A stretch of 64,000 nt of DNA, taken from an uncultured Eubacteriaceae bacterium (GTDB lineage: Bacteria; Bacillota; Clostridia; Lachnospirales; CAG-274). The stretch covers positions 124,001-188,000 of the forward strand of contig CAMTZM010000001.1 in NCBI GenBank assembly GCA_947086655.1, written 5' to 3'. Positions 27,979 to 36,483 of the stretch are shown piece by piece. How positions within the stretch are numbered: the first letter of the stretch is position 1; the number at the start of each line of letters is the position of its first letter. The notes under the pieces were generated by a model that worked only from the letters and a program-made list of their open reading frames with translations, was not told the origin of the DNA and searched no databases. The translations under genes and the position numbers were made by a program.

Positions 27979-28008
27979 TTGACAAACATACTAAAAAAAA
28001 GTTATAAT
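27979..28008 (+). promoter_or_regulatory. Strong sigma-A-type promoter before flbD-motAB
   Basis: A perfect TTGACA at 27979-27984 and a perfect TATAAT at 28003-28008 are separated by 18 bases, about 56 bases before flbD. It is the best promoter match in the window and would drive the second half of the flagellar cluster independently. Confidence 0.8.
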
Positions 28009-28063
28009 GTAGTATGAGTTTTTATCATGGAAGTTATGTCAAATTTCAGGAGGAAAAAAATAA

Positions 28064-28246
28064 ATGATTGTTATTACCAAAATAAATGATAAGTCTTTGT
28101 ATATTAATTGTGATTTAATAGAATGTATTGAATCAACACCGGATACGACAATTACAATGACTACTGGGCGAAAAATTATAGCCAAGGAGTCCGTTGATGA
28201 TATTATAGATGCAATTATTGAATACAAAAGAAAGATATATCGCTAA
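28064..28246 (+). CDS. flbD: Flagellar FlbD family protein
   Basis: The 60-residue protein begins MIVITKINDKSLYINCDLIECIESTPDTTITMTTGRKIIAKES, matching the short FlbD family found before motA in Firmicutes and spirochaetes. CAGGAGGA lies before its ATG. Function is not well defined; a role in motility is inferred from conserved position. Confidence 0.92.
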   Translation: MIVITKINDKSLYINCDLIECIESTPDTTITMTTGRKIIAKESVDDIIDAIIEYKRKIYR

Positions 28247-28271
28247 TCTTTAGGGAAAGGGGTAAGCGGAT

Positions 28272-29087
28272 ATGGAACTTGGTTTTATTATTGGTGGAGT
28301 TTCAGGTTGGATATTCATATTTTTATCAATATTTTTTAATGCGGATATGCAAATAAGCGGAGTTTTGAATTTTATCGATTCGCCGTCTATTATGATTACA
28401 ATCGGCGGTACCATAGCTGCTACAATTGTAGCGCATCCACTGCCTAAACTTATAAATGCGCTTAAAGCTATTAAAAATGTTATTAAACCGCAAAAGGTTG
28501 ACCCTGTTTTGGCAATAGCTAATGTAGTTGATTTAGCAAATTTGGCAAGAAAAGAGGGTATTCTTGCACTTGAAGATGCATCGGCAGCAATGGAAGATGC
28601 TTTTCTTCAAAAAGGAATAATGCTTGTTGTAGATGGTACAGACCCTGAACTTGTAAGAAGTATACTTGAGACAGAACTTGCTTATGTAGAAGGTCGTCAT
28701 AAGGAAGTTCAAGGAGTTTGGGAGTTCATGGCGTCTATGGGTCCGGCGTGGGGTATGATTGGAACACTTATAGGACTTGTTATGATGCTTCAGCAAATGA
28801 ATGACCCTTCTACAATCGGAGCAAGTATGGCGGTTGCCATTATAACAACATTTTATGGTTCATTGCTTGCTAACTTTATGGCTACGCCTATTGCTAACAA
28901 AATGAAAATATACAGCGGCGCAGAAATATTAATGAAAGAAGTATTAATTGAAGGAATATTATCAATACAAGCCGGTGAGAATCCTCGTATTATTGAGGAA
29001 AAGCTTAAAGCCTTTTTAGCACCGGCGCTTAGAAATAATGTTGGTGATGAGAACAATAAAGATACTGCACAGGCTGGTGATGAGTAA
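28272..29087 (+). CDS. motA: Flagellar motor stator protein MotA
   Basis: The 271-residue protein has four membrane spans. It shows MITIGGTIAATIVAHPLPKL, the cytoplasmic loop with charged residues that touches FliG, and the signature FMASMGPAWGMIGTLIGLVMMLQQMNDPSTIGASMAVAIITTFYGS. With MotB it forms the proton (or sodium) channel that powers rotation. Its stop overlaps the motB ATG by one base. Confidence 0.97.
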   Translation: MELGFIIGGVSGWIFIFLSIFFNADMQISGVLNFIDSPSIMITIGGTIAATIVAHPLPKLINALKAIKNVIKPQKVDPVLAIANVVDLANLARKEGILALEDASAAMEDAFLQKGIMLVVDGTDPELVRSILETELAYVEGRHKEVQGVWEFMASMGPAWGMIGTLIGLVMMLQQMNDPSTIGASMAVAIITTFYGSLLANFMATPIANKMKIYSGAEILMKEVLIEGILSIQAGENPRIIEEKLKAFLAPALRNNVGDENNKDTAQAGDE

Positions 29088-29845
29088 TGGCTAAAAGAAA
29101 ACAAGATGAAGTAAAAAAAGGCTTAGACGAATGGATGGGTACATATGGTGATATGGTAACACTTCTTCTTTGTTTCTTTGTTCTTCTGTTTTCTATGTCG
29201 GAGGTAGACGCAAAGAAATTTGAAGCCATAGCTAATTCTTTTTCAAACGTGCCTAAGATTAATATTATACAAAGCAACGACGGCATGCTTGAGGCTTTGG
29301 GAAACGGTATTGTTCAAATGCCGGAAGTAAAAGGCGATTCTGAAGAAGATCACCAAAAATATGAGCAGGCAAGTCAAGAACTTTCAGTAATGGCATCTGA
29401 TTTTAAAACATATTTTGCTCAAAATAATTTACAAGATAAAATTGATGTTGAACATAACGACCAATATGTAACATTAAATTTTAAAGACGGAATATTGTTT
29501 GACAGTGGAAGCGCTGAAATTAGACCGGAAGCTGTTGGAGTCTTGGAAATGGTTTCGGGAGAACTTTTAAAACATCCCGAAAATAGCATCAAAATAGAAG
29601 GGCATGCCGACAATAGACCAATACATACGTCACAATATCCTAATAACTGGTATCTTTCAGCGGCGAGGGCAATTTCTGTCGCTATGTATTTTACTGAATC
29701 AAAAGGGTTTGAGCCTACAAGAGTTTCAGCAGAGGGATTTGGTGAATACAGACCTAAGGTTGCAAACGACACTCCTGAAAACCGTTCTATAAACAGGCGT
29801 GTTGAAATAAAAATAATGAGCAAGTATTATTCTTCTGACAATTAA
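29087..29845 (+). CDS. motB: Flagellar motor stator protein MotB
   Basis: The 252-residue protein has a single membrane span with the essential aspartate in WMGTYGDMVTLLLCFFVLLFSMS at about 16-38. An OmpA-like peptidoglycan-binding domain occupies about 125-250 (IKIEGHADNRPIHTSQYPNNWYLSAARA, NRSINRRVEI). MotB anchors the stator to the cell wall. Coupled to motA. Confidence 0.97.
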   Translation: MAKRKQDEVKKGLDEWMGTYGDMVTLLLCFFVLLFSMSEVDAKKFEAIANSFSNVPKINIIQSNDGMLEALGNGIVQMPEVKGDSEEDHQKYEQASQELSVMASDFKTYFAQNNLQDKIDVEHNDQYVTLNFKDGILFDSGSAEIRPEAVGVLEMVSGELLKHPENSIKIEGHADNRPIHTSQYPNNWYLSAARAISVAMYFTESKGFEPTRVSAEGFGEYRPKVANDTPENRSINRRVEIKIMSKYYSSDN

Positions 29846-29864
29846 TAGTAAGGGAGTGTTTATC

Positions 29865-30353
29865 TTGGATAAGAATAAAGTAATGATGATAGTTATTATT
29901 GTGTTGTTGGTTGTTCTTCTTGGAATTATAGGTACGCTTACATTTTTCTTTCTAAATTCGGGGATTTTTGGTGGCGGTACAGATGAACCAGATGAAGAAG
30001 AAGTTATATCTTTAAGTCAAGACGATATTAAACTTTATACACTTGAGGATTCTATTTATACAAATTTACTTAAAGGTGAAGACAATAAAGAGCATGTAGG
30101 CAGATTAAGCCTTAGCCTTGGAATTGACGCTACTGAAGAAAGCGACGCTACTGAATTTATAACAAAACTTTCAGATAATAAAGAAGTTATAAAGGACGTT
30201 GTAATTGGTATACTTAGAAATAAAACTTATGAGGAATTGAGAAACGCTGATGGACAGGAAATTTTAAGAAACGAAATAGTAGATAAATTACGCAAACAGT
30301 TTGATTCAAACTTGATATTTACTGTTTATATAAGCGATTTAATGGTACAATAA
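29865..30353 (+). CDS. fliL: Flagellar basal-body protein FliL
   Basis: About 162 residues from a TTG at 29865 that has AGGGAG eight bases upstream; a GTG at 29856 lies inside this site. It has one N-terminal membrane span (MIVIIVLLVVLLGIIGTLTFFFL) and a FliL-type extracytoplasmic domain with LKLSLGI-like RLSLSLGIDAT and a C-terminal QFDSNLIFTVYISDLMVQ. FliL associates with the stators. Confidence 0.9.
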   Translation: MDKNKVMMIVIIVLLVVLLGIIGTLTFFFLNSGIFGGGTDEPDEEEVISLSQDDIKLYTLEDSIYTNLLKGEDNKEHVGRLSLSLGIDATEESDATEFITKLSDNKEVIKDVVIGILRNKTYEELRNADGQEILRNEIVDKLRKQFDSNLIFTVYISDLMVQ

Positions 30354-30391
30354 ATAAGCTGTTGTGTATAAAGGCAGGTGAATAAGGCGGT

Positions 30392-31369
30392 ATGGGTGAT
30401 ATTTTATCTCAAAGCGAGATTGACGCGCTTTTAAACGCTCTTTCAAGCGGCGAGGATAATGTAATGATAAACAATGAAGAAGAAGAAAAAAAGGTAAGAA
30501 TTTATAATTTTGCCAGACCTTCTAAATTTGGTAAGGAGCAGCTTAGAACATTAGAGGTTATTTTTGAAAATTATTCAAGACTTGTAGCATCGTTTTTGAC
30601 GGGTTATTTAAGAACAGCTACGCAAATAGAGGTTGCCAATGCCGAGCAGTTAACATATAATGAGTTTAGTAATTCTCTTTTAAATCCGGTTATATTGGGT
30701 ATTGTTGATTTTAGTCCTATGAAAGGTTCAATAATAGTTGATTTATCTGCTAATGTAGGTTATGCTATTATAGACAGGGTTTTAGGTGGTTCAGGTGATA
30801 CTCTTAAAAAAACAAGAGAATTTACAGAGATAGAAAAAATTCTTTTATCAAGAATTTTAACCCAAAGTATTTCTTATCTTGTTGAACCGTGGGAAAATGT
30901 GTGTCATGTTTCTCCACGGCTTGATAAATTAGAAACAAACTCACAGTTTGCGCAGATAATGTCTCCAAACGAAATGATTGCGCTTGTTACTTTAAGCATA
31001 AAATTAGGTGAAGTAGAAGGATTGATTAATTTCTGTATACCTCATCTTGTTATTGAACCAATAATGGATAAGCTTAATACAAAGCATTGGTTTGCTGGAA
31101 ACGAGGCAGAAAGCAGCAACTTTAGAAATCAAGTTGAGGCTAAACTCGAAACGGCTAAAATACCAATTTCTGCCGTTGTTGGAAGAACGACTATTACTGT
31201 TGACGAATTCATTGGGTTACAAGTTGGAGATGTTATTACATTGGATTCATATGTAAATTCCGATTTTAAGATAAAGGTTGGAAATTTGATTAAGTTTTAT
31301 GGTAAGCCTGGTATCAGCCACGGTAAAAACGCTATTCAAATTACCTCATTAATCGGAAAGGAGGATTAA
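30392..31369 (+). CDS. fliM: Flagellar motor switch protein FliM
   Basis: The 325-residue protein has the N-terminal CheY-P binding peptide MGDILSQSEIDALLNAL, then RIYNFARPSKFGKEQLRTLEVIFENYSRL, the middle CheC-like domain and a C-terminal FliN-like domain (VGDVITLDSYVNSDFKIKVGN). It is part of the C ring that sets the direction of rotation. It precedes fliY by three bases. Confidence 0.97.
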   Translation: MGDILSQSEIDALLNALSSGEDNVMINNEEEEKKVRIYNFARPSKFGKEQLRTLEVIFENYSRLVASFLTGYLRTATQIEVANAEQLTYNEFSNSLLNPVILGIVDFSPMKGSIIVDLSANVGYAIIDRVLGGSGDTLKKTREFTEIEKILLSRILTQSISYLVEPWENVCHVSPRLDKLETNSQFAQIMSPNEMIALVTLSIKLGEVEGLINFCIPHLVIEPIMDKLNTKHWFAGNEAESSNFRNQVEAKLETAKIPISAVVGRTTITVDEFIGLQVGDVITLDSYVNSDFKIKVGNLIKFYGKPGISHGKNAIQITSLIGKED

Positions 31370-31372
31370 TTT

Positions 31373-32599
31373 ATGGGAGATATGCTTTCACAAGAGGAGA
31401 TAAATGCACTTTTGGGAGAAGCGAATACTGGAGGCGATACGCCGCCAGAGGAAGAACAAGGTGGACAGGTATCAAAGGGAAATTCTGATAATAATAATAA
31501 TATTTTGACAAGTGAAGAAAAAGACATACTTGGGGAAATAGGCAACATAAGTATGGGTACGGCAACAACTACTTTATTTGCGTTGCTGAATCAAAAGGTA
31601 AACATAACTACTCCTAAAGTATCAGTTATAAGCTGGAGTGAAATATCCGATAAGTATGACAGACCATGTGTTGGTATAAAGGTTGCATATAAAGAGGGTC
31701 TTATCGGAGCAAATATGCTTATATTAAAGCAAAGCGACGTTAAAATAATAGCCGATTTAATGATGGGCGGTACAGGTGAAATAGATACAAGTGCAGATTT
31801 GACGGAAATTGATTTAAGTGCCATAGCGGAAGCTATGAATCAGATGGTAGGTTCTTCGTCAACTTCTTTATCTTCTATGCTTGATATGAAAATAGACATT
31901 GATACGCCTAATGCTTTTATAATTGATTTTAATTATGAATCATTTTATGAACAAGTAGGTTTTATGGAAGAACCTGTTGTTTGTACATCGTTTAGGATGG
32001 AAATAGGAGACTTGATAGATAGTGAAATAATGCAAATTTTGCCTGTCGAATTTGCTATGAATATGGTTGCTACTATTAAAGGAGGAATAGGAGGCGGTTA
32101 TTCGCCAGAACCTGAAGAGGTTCAGCCAGAGCCAGCGCCAGCGCCAGCGCCTACACCGGCACCACAGGAAGTTTCACAGCCGCAGCCAATACCGCAGCAA
32201 CAGCCAATGCCTCAACAGCAATATCAAATGCCGCCGCAGTATGATTATTCTCAATATCAAATGCCGCCGCAGCCAATGTATCAACAGCCTAATGTAAATG
32301 TACAGCCGGCTCAATTTCAGAATTTTGATGTTGCTTCTGTAATGCAGCAGAAAGAAAACATAGGCATAATAATGGATGTGCCTTTGGAAATTACTGTTGA
32401 ACTTGGAAGAACAAGTAAAACCATTAAGGAAATACTTGAGTTTTCGCCTGGTACGGTTGTAGAACTTGATAAATTAGCCGGAGAGCCTATTGACATATTA
32501 GTAAATGGAAAAAATATAGCCAAAGGCGAAGTTGTTGTTATTGATGAGAATTTTGGTATACGTTTAACTGATATAGTAAGCGTAGAAAATAGAATTTAA
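31373..32599 (+). CDS. fliY: Flagellar motor switch phosphatase FliY (CheC-FliN fusion)
   Basis: The 408-residue protein has an N-terminal CheY-P binding peptide (MLSQEEINALL), two CheC-type phosphatase centres (EKDILGEIGNISMG near 50-63 and LSAIAEAMNQMVGSS near 150-164, both keeping Glu and Asn), a Pro/Gln-rich linker (about 240-305) and a C-terminal FliN/SpoA domain (DVPLEITVELGRTSKTIKEILEFSPGTVVELDKLAGEPIDILVNG). It is both a C-ring subunit and a CheY-P phosphatase. The linker is compositionally biased and probably variable in length. Confidence 0.96.
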   Translation: MGDMLSQEEINALLGEANTGGDTPPEEEQGGQVSKGNSDNNNNILTSEEKDILGEIGNISMGTATTTLFALLNQKVNITTPKVSVISWSEISDKYDRPCVGIKVAYKEGLIGANMLILKQSDVKIIADLMMGGTGEIDTSADLTEIDLSAIAEAMNQMVGSSSTSLSSMLDMKIDIDTPNAFIIDFNYESFYEQVGFMEEPVVCTSFRMEIGDLIDSEIMQILPVEFAMNMVATIKGGIGGGYSPEPEEVQPEPAPAPAPTPAPQEVSQPQPIPQQQPMPQQQYQMPPQYDYSQYQMPPQPMYQQPNVNVQPAQFQNFDVASVMQQKENIGIIMDVPLEITVELGRTSKTIKEILEFSPGTVVELDKLAGEPIDILVNGKNIAKGEVVVIDENFGIRLTDIVSVENRI

Positions 32600-32631
32600 A
32601 AAGTTTTAAAAAATTTAAGGAGTGATTATTA

Positions 32632-32997
32632 ATGGCAGACAAGAACATATTATTGGTGGATGACGCAGCATTTATGAGAATGATGCTTAGAGATATACTC
32701 GGAAAAAACGGGTATAACATTGTGGGAGAAGCTGAAAATGGAGCAAAAGCGCTTGAAAAGTATAAGGAACTTAAACCAAACCTTGTTATAATGGATATTA
32801 CAATGCCTGAGATGGATGGTATTCAGGCTGCGAAGGCTATAAAGTCAGCGGACAGCAATGCCCTTATAATAATGTGTTCTGCTATGGGACAGCAGGCAAT
32901 GGTAATTGAGTCAATACAAGCGGGAGCAAGAGATTTCATAGTTAAACCTTTCCAACCTGATAGAGTTTTGGAAGCTGTTAAAAAGGTTATTGGATAG
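32632..32997 (+). CDS. cheY: Chemotaxis response regulator CheY
   Basis: The 121-residue single receiver domain has the acidic pair in ILLVDDAAFMRMM, the phosphoacceptor Asp in VIMDITMPEMDG at about 54-65, a switch Ser in IIMCSAMG and the Lys in IVKPF at about 104-108. It binds FliM and FliY when phosphorylated. Its kinase CheA is not encoded in this window. AAGGAGTGA precedes the ATG. Confidence 0.97.
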   Translation: MADKNILLVDDAAFMRMMLRDILGKNGYNIVGEAENGAKALEKYKELKPNLVIMDITMPEMDGIQAAKAIKSADSNALIIMCSAMGQQAMVIESIQAGARDFIVKPFQPDRVLEAVKKVIG

Positions 32998-32999
32998 CT

Positions 33000-33398
33000 A
33001 TGTCAAAATATATAATTTGCTTGCAGAACGATTTAGATTTTAACAGCGGAAAAAACTGGCTTGATATGCTGGGCCAGTTTTTTTTGCTAATTGTTATTTT
33101 TGTTGTTATATTAGCTCTTGCTTATTATTCAACAAAGTGGGCTGCCAATTTAAGAATGCGTGGCTCCGGCTCACTGAATATGAAGGTTTTAGAGTCTGTT
33201 TCTGTGGGAAATCAAAATATGATTGAGCTTATAAAAGCTGGAAATAAATATTTCCTTGTAGGAGTAACTAAAGACAATATAACTTTTTTAACGGAAATTG
33301 ATGAAGACAATCTTGTTTTTGAAGAAAACGGAGAGTTTTCAAAAGCAATACCATTTGAAAAATATTTAAAGGATTATTTTAACAAAAAGAAAAAGTAG
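33000..33398 (+). CDS. fliO: Flagellar biosynthetic protein FliO
   Basis: About 132 residues from ATG 33000, two bases after cheY. One membrane span lies at about 25-46 (FFLLIVIFVVILALAYYST), followed by a FliO-type cytoplasmic domain (MKVLESVSVGNQNMIELIKAGNKYFLVGVTKDNITFLTEI). FliO helps assemble the FliP ring of the export gate. An ATG at 33067, right before the membrane span, is an alternative start; neither has a strong ribosome site. A terminator-shaped hairpin lies inside the first 85 bases. Confidence 0.85.
   Translation: MSKYIICLQNDLDFNSGKNWLDMLGQFFLLIVIFVVILALAYYSTKWAANLRMRGSGSLNMKVLESVSVGNQNMIELIKAGNKYFLVGVTKDNITFLTEIDEDNLVFEENGEFSKAIPFEKYLKDYFNKKKK
33050..33085 (+). terminator. 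Terminator-shaped hairpin inside the 5' end of fliO
   Basis: AAAAAACTGGC at 33050-33060 is exactly complementary to GCCAGTTTTTT at 33073-33083, with a 12-base loop and an eight-T run (33078-33085). It lies about 50 bases after the cheY stop, inside fliO. It has the full shape of an intrinsic terminator. Confidence 0.6.
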
Positions 33399-33409
33399 GT
33401 TGAGTTTAT

Positions 33410-34189
33410 ATGATTAAGAGTAATAAATTGACTAAGGCAGTTTTTTGTATTATTATGTTTCTTTTTGTGATGATTTTAATAAAGTTTAGCGTACAAGCTG
33501 CGCCTTCTGTATTTTCAATACCAAATATTGATATACATGTAGGCGATGCAGACTCAGCACAAGGTACGTCGTCTGTACTTCAGATTTTACTGTTAGTTGT
33601 TCTTATAACATTAGCGCCCTCAATTTTATTATTATTCACATGTTTTACAAGAATTACTATTTCATTGCATTTTCTTCGTGCAGCCATGGGAACTCAGCAA
33701 ATGCCTCCTAATCAAATAATGATTGGTCTTGCTGTATTTCTTACGCTTTTTGTTATGGGACCTACATTTAGCGAAATAAATGAAATAGCTGTCAAGCCAT
33801 ATTCAGCCGGTGAAATTTCCCAGGAGGAATTTATTGACCAAGCTATGATTCCGCTTAGAGATTTTATGTTTAGACAGGTTGAAAGTAAAGATTTAAAACT
33901 GTTTACAGATATAGCGAATATTGAATCATATAATTCAAAAGACGATATTCCTAATACTGTTTTAGTTCCGGCGTTTGCCTTAGGAGAAATAACAAAAGGG
34001 TTTAAAATAGGCTTTATGGTTTATATACCTTTTATAGCGATTGATATGATTGTTTCTTCAACGCTTATGGCAATGGGTATGATGATGCTTCCGCCGGCAT
34101 TGATATCAGCTCCTTTTAAGCTATTGCTGTTTATTTTGGTAGATGGCTGGAATTTAGTTATAGAAGGGCTTTTAAGAACATTTAGATAA
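33410..34189 (+). CDS. fliP: Flagellar biosynthetic protein FliP
   Basis: The 259-residue membrane protein has an N-terminal signal-like segment (FCIIMFLFVMILIKFSVQAAP), LLLFTCFTRITISLHFLRAAMGTQQMPPNQIMIGLAVFLTLFVMGP and VLVPAFALGEITKGFKIGFMVYIPFIAIDMIVSSTLMAMGMMMLPP, the family signature. FliP forms the pentameric export-gate core with FliQ and FliR. Confidence 0.97.
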   Translation: MIKSNKLTKAVFCIIMFLFVMILIKFSVQAAPSVFSIPNIDIHVGDADSAQGTSSVLQILLLVVLITLAPSILLLFTCFTRITISLHFLRAAMGTQQMPPNQIMIGLAVFLTLFVMGPTFSEINEIAVKPYSAGEISQEEFIDQAMIPLRDFMFRQVESKDLKLFTDIANIESYNSKDDIPNTVLVPAFALGEITKGFKIGFMVYIPFIAIDMIVSSTLMAMGMMMLPPALISAPFKLLLFILVDGWNLVIEGLLRTFR

Positions 34190-34208
34190 CAATTAAGGGG
34201 GAATTAAA

Positions 34209-34478
34209 ATGACACAAGATTCTGTAATAACTATTATGCAGACGGCTTTAAAGACTATAATATTTACAGCTGCACCTCCTTTGTTGTGCAGTTTGGTTGT
34301 AGGTATAGCAGTCAGCATTTTTCAGACGATTACGTCGATAAGTGAACAGACGCTTTCTTTTGTGCCTAAAGTTTTGTCTGTTTTTTTGTCAATTATTATT
34401 TTTGGCGCTTATATGATGACAAATTTAGAAGAATTGTTTGTGAGTCTTTGTTCTGATTTCTCTAAATACATTCAATAG
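34209..34478 (+). CDS. fliQ: Flagellar biosynthetic protein FliQ
   Basis: The 89-residue protein has two membrane spans and the FliQ pattern IFTAAPPLLCSLVVGIAVSIFQTITSISEQTLSFVPKVLSVFLSIIIFG. It is part of the type III export gate. AAGGGGGA lies before the ATG; gaps to fliP and fliR are short. Confidence 0.96.
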   Translation: MTQDSVITIMQTALKTIIFTAAPPLLCSLVVGIAVSIFQTITSISEQTLSFVPKVLSVFLSIIIFGAYMMTNLEELFVSLCSDFSKYIQ

Positions 34479-34490
34479 TGAGGGATAGTA

Positions 34491-35294
34491 ATGAACTCAG
34501 AAGGGGCTAATTCTTTAGCTTATGCCATAGGAAATGCAGATATATTTATTTTGATTTTAGTAAGGGTTATAGGACTTTTTAGTATAGTTCCTGTTATTGG
34601 AGGAAACAGTATTCCGGCAAGAATAAGGCTTGGGTTTTCTCTGCTTTTAGCTGGTATTATATACTCATCAGGAAATGCGGCAGAGATTTTTTATGATGAT
34701 AGTGTTATTGGTTTTGGAATATTGATAGCTAAAGAATTTTTTGTAGGCTGGATTATTGGTTATGTTGTTTATTTTATTTTTAATATTACTTATTTAAGCG
34801 GACATTTAATTGACCAGCAAATAGGATTGTCTATGGTTAGTGTTTTTGACCCGGTTTCACAGATTCAAGTTCCCGTTGTAGGAAATTTATACTATATGTC
34901 TTTATGTATTCTTTTTATTATAAGCAATGCTCACCACATGATAATTAAAACATTGTTTTACAGCTATGAAGTATTGCCCATGGGTCAGGCAGTTATTATA
35001 AACAACGGAGAACTGATGTCTATTTTTATTGGACTTATTGTAAAATTTTTATATTTAGGCGTTACAATCGCCGTACCGATTATTGGAATTATACTTGTTG
35101 TTGATTTGATTTTAGGTTTATTGGTAAGGACTGTTCCGAAAATGAATGTTTTTGTTGTCGGAATGCCTTTGAAAATATTTATCGGATTATTCGGCATTTG
35201 GTTAGTTGCGCCGTTATTCGGGAATGTTTATAGTTTTTTATATGATGAAATTTCAAAAGCATTGTTAAATATAATAAAGGTAATGATGCCATGA
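34491..35294 (+). CDS. fliR: Flagellar biosynthetic protein FliR
   Basis: The 267-residue protein has six hydrophobic segments and the FliR pattern RVIGLFSIVPVIGGNSIPARIRLGFSLLLAGI, LIDQQIGLSMVSVFDPVSQIQVPVVG and MNVFVVGMPLKIFIGLFGIWL. It completes the FliPQR gate. The stop overlaps the flhB ATG (ATGA). Confidence 0.97.
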   Translation: MNSEGANSLAYAIGNADIFILILVRVIGLFSIVPVIGGNSIPARIRLGFSLLLAGIIYSSGNAAEIFYDDSVIGFGILIAKEFFVGWIIGYVVYFIFNITYLSGHLIDQQIGLSMVSVFDPVSQIQVPVVGNLYYMSLCILFIISNAHHMIIKTLFYSYEVLPMGQAVIINNGELMSIFIGLIVKFLYLGVTIAVPIIGIILVVDLILGLLVRTVPKMNVFVVGMPLKIFIGLFGIWLVAPLFGNVYSFLYDEISKALLNIIKVMMP

Positions 35295-36406
35295 TTATTA
35301 AAAAAAATAATATTGAAAATAATTTTTATATTAATATAAGTTTGAGTTTTTTTGATGAAAAAACCGAAAAGCCTACGGGAAAAAGAAAGTCGAAGGCAAG
35401 GTCTGAAGGAAATGTTGCTAACAGTAAAGAAGTAACAATCTGTTTGCAGTTTATAATTGGTTTTTTAGCATTAAAAGCTCTTGGAAGTTATATATTTGAA
35501 GGGGCTTATGATATATTAAGTTTTGAGTTTCCTTTAATTGGAGATATTGACGTTATTTTTAATGAAACATATATATCCAGACTTTTGCTTTATATTTGCG
35601 GAAAGGTAATTTTGATTTGTTTGCCTATTGCTTTAGTAATAATGATAGTTGGGATTATTTCAAATGTTGTACAGGTAAAATGGAAAGTAACATTAAAGCC
35701 TTTAAAGCCAAAACTTAGTAAATTTAACCCTATAAAGGGAATGAAAAAACTTTTTTCAATGAATTCCATTGTTGAGTTTTTAAAATCATTAGCTAAAATG
35801 CTTGTTATTATTTATCCTATATATAGTGTAGTATCAGGGGAATTGCATATGATTCAAACGCTTTTGCTTATGGATTTAGCGCAGGCGTTTATTTATATAT
35901 GTAATTTATGTATTGATTTAGGCTTAAAGGTAGGATTGTATTTTATAATTGTTGCCGCTGCTGATTATGCTTATACAAAATATAAACATTATAAAGACCT
36001 TAAAATGTCAAAACAGGAGGTTAAGGATGAGCATAAGCAGGTAGAAGGTGACCCGCATGTAAAGGGAAAAATAAGAAATAAAATGATGCAGATTTCTATG
36101 AGACGTATGATGCAGGAAGTTCCTAATGCAGACGTTATTATAACAAACCCTACACATTATGCGGTTGCATTAAAATATGAAGCAGAGAAAGGAACAGCAC
36201 CTGTTGTTGTTGCAAAAGGTGTTGACCATCTTGCTAAAAAAATTAAAGATGCTGCGAGGGAAAATAATGTTGAGATTGTGGAAAACAGACCTCTCGCAAG
36301 GGCTCTTTATAATACTGTTGAAATTGGAAATGAAATTCCGCCTGAATTATATCAAGCGGTTGCAGAAGTGCTTGCATATATTTACAGGCTTAAAAACGTA
36401 GTTTAG
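35291..36406 (+). CDS. flhB: Flagellar export protein FlhB
   Basis: The 371-residue protein has DEKTEKPTGKRKSKARSEGNVANSKEV near the start, four membrane spans, and the autocleavage motif NPTHYAVALKY at about 279-289. FlhB sets export specificity with FliK. About 20 residues precede the usual EKTE start, from the ATG that overlaps fliR. A hairpin lies in the gap before flhA. Confidence 0.97.
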   Translation: MIIKKNNIENNFYINISLSFFDEKTEKPTGKRKSKARSEGNVANSKEVTICLQFIIGFLALKALGSYIFEGAYDILSFEFPLIGDIDVIFNETYISRLLLYICGKVILICLPIALVIMIVGIISNVVQVKWKVTLKPLKPKLSKFNPIKGMKKLFSMNSIVEFLKSLAKMLVIIYPIYSVVSGELHMIQTLLLMDLAQAFIYICNLCIDLGLKVGLYFIIVAAADYAYTKYKHYKDLKMSKQEVKDEHKQVEGDPHVKGKIRNKMMQISMRRMMQEVPNADVIITNPTHYAVALKYEAEKGTAPVVVAKGVDHLAKKIKDAARENNVEIVENRPLARALYNTVEIGNEIPPELYQAVAEVLAYIYRLKNVV

Positions 36407-36424
36407 GGTATGTTTGAAAATCGG

Positions 36425-36451
36425 GAAAACATTTTTTAAATGAATGTTTTC
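36425..36451 (+). other. Hairpin in the flhB-flhA gap
   Basis: GAAAACATT at 36425-36433 is exactly complementary to AATGTTTTC at 36443-36451 with a 9-base loop. No T-run follows. It sits in a 77-base gap in an otherwise tightly packed cluster and may influence message processing or flhA translation. Confidence 0.45.
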
Positions 36452-36483
36452 TTAGAGTCATAGTATAAAGGAGTTTTGAAATT

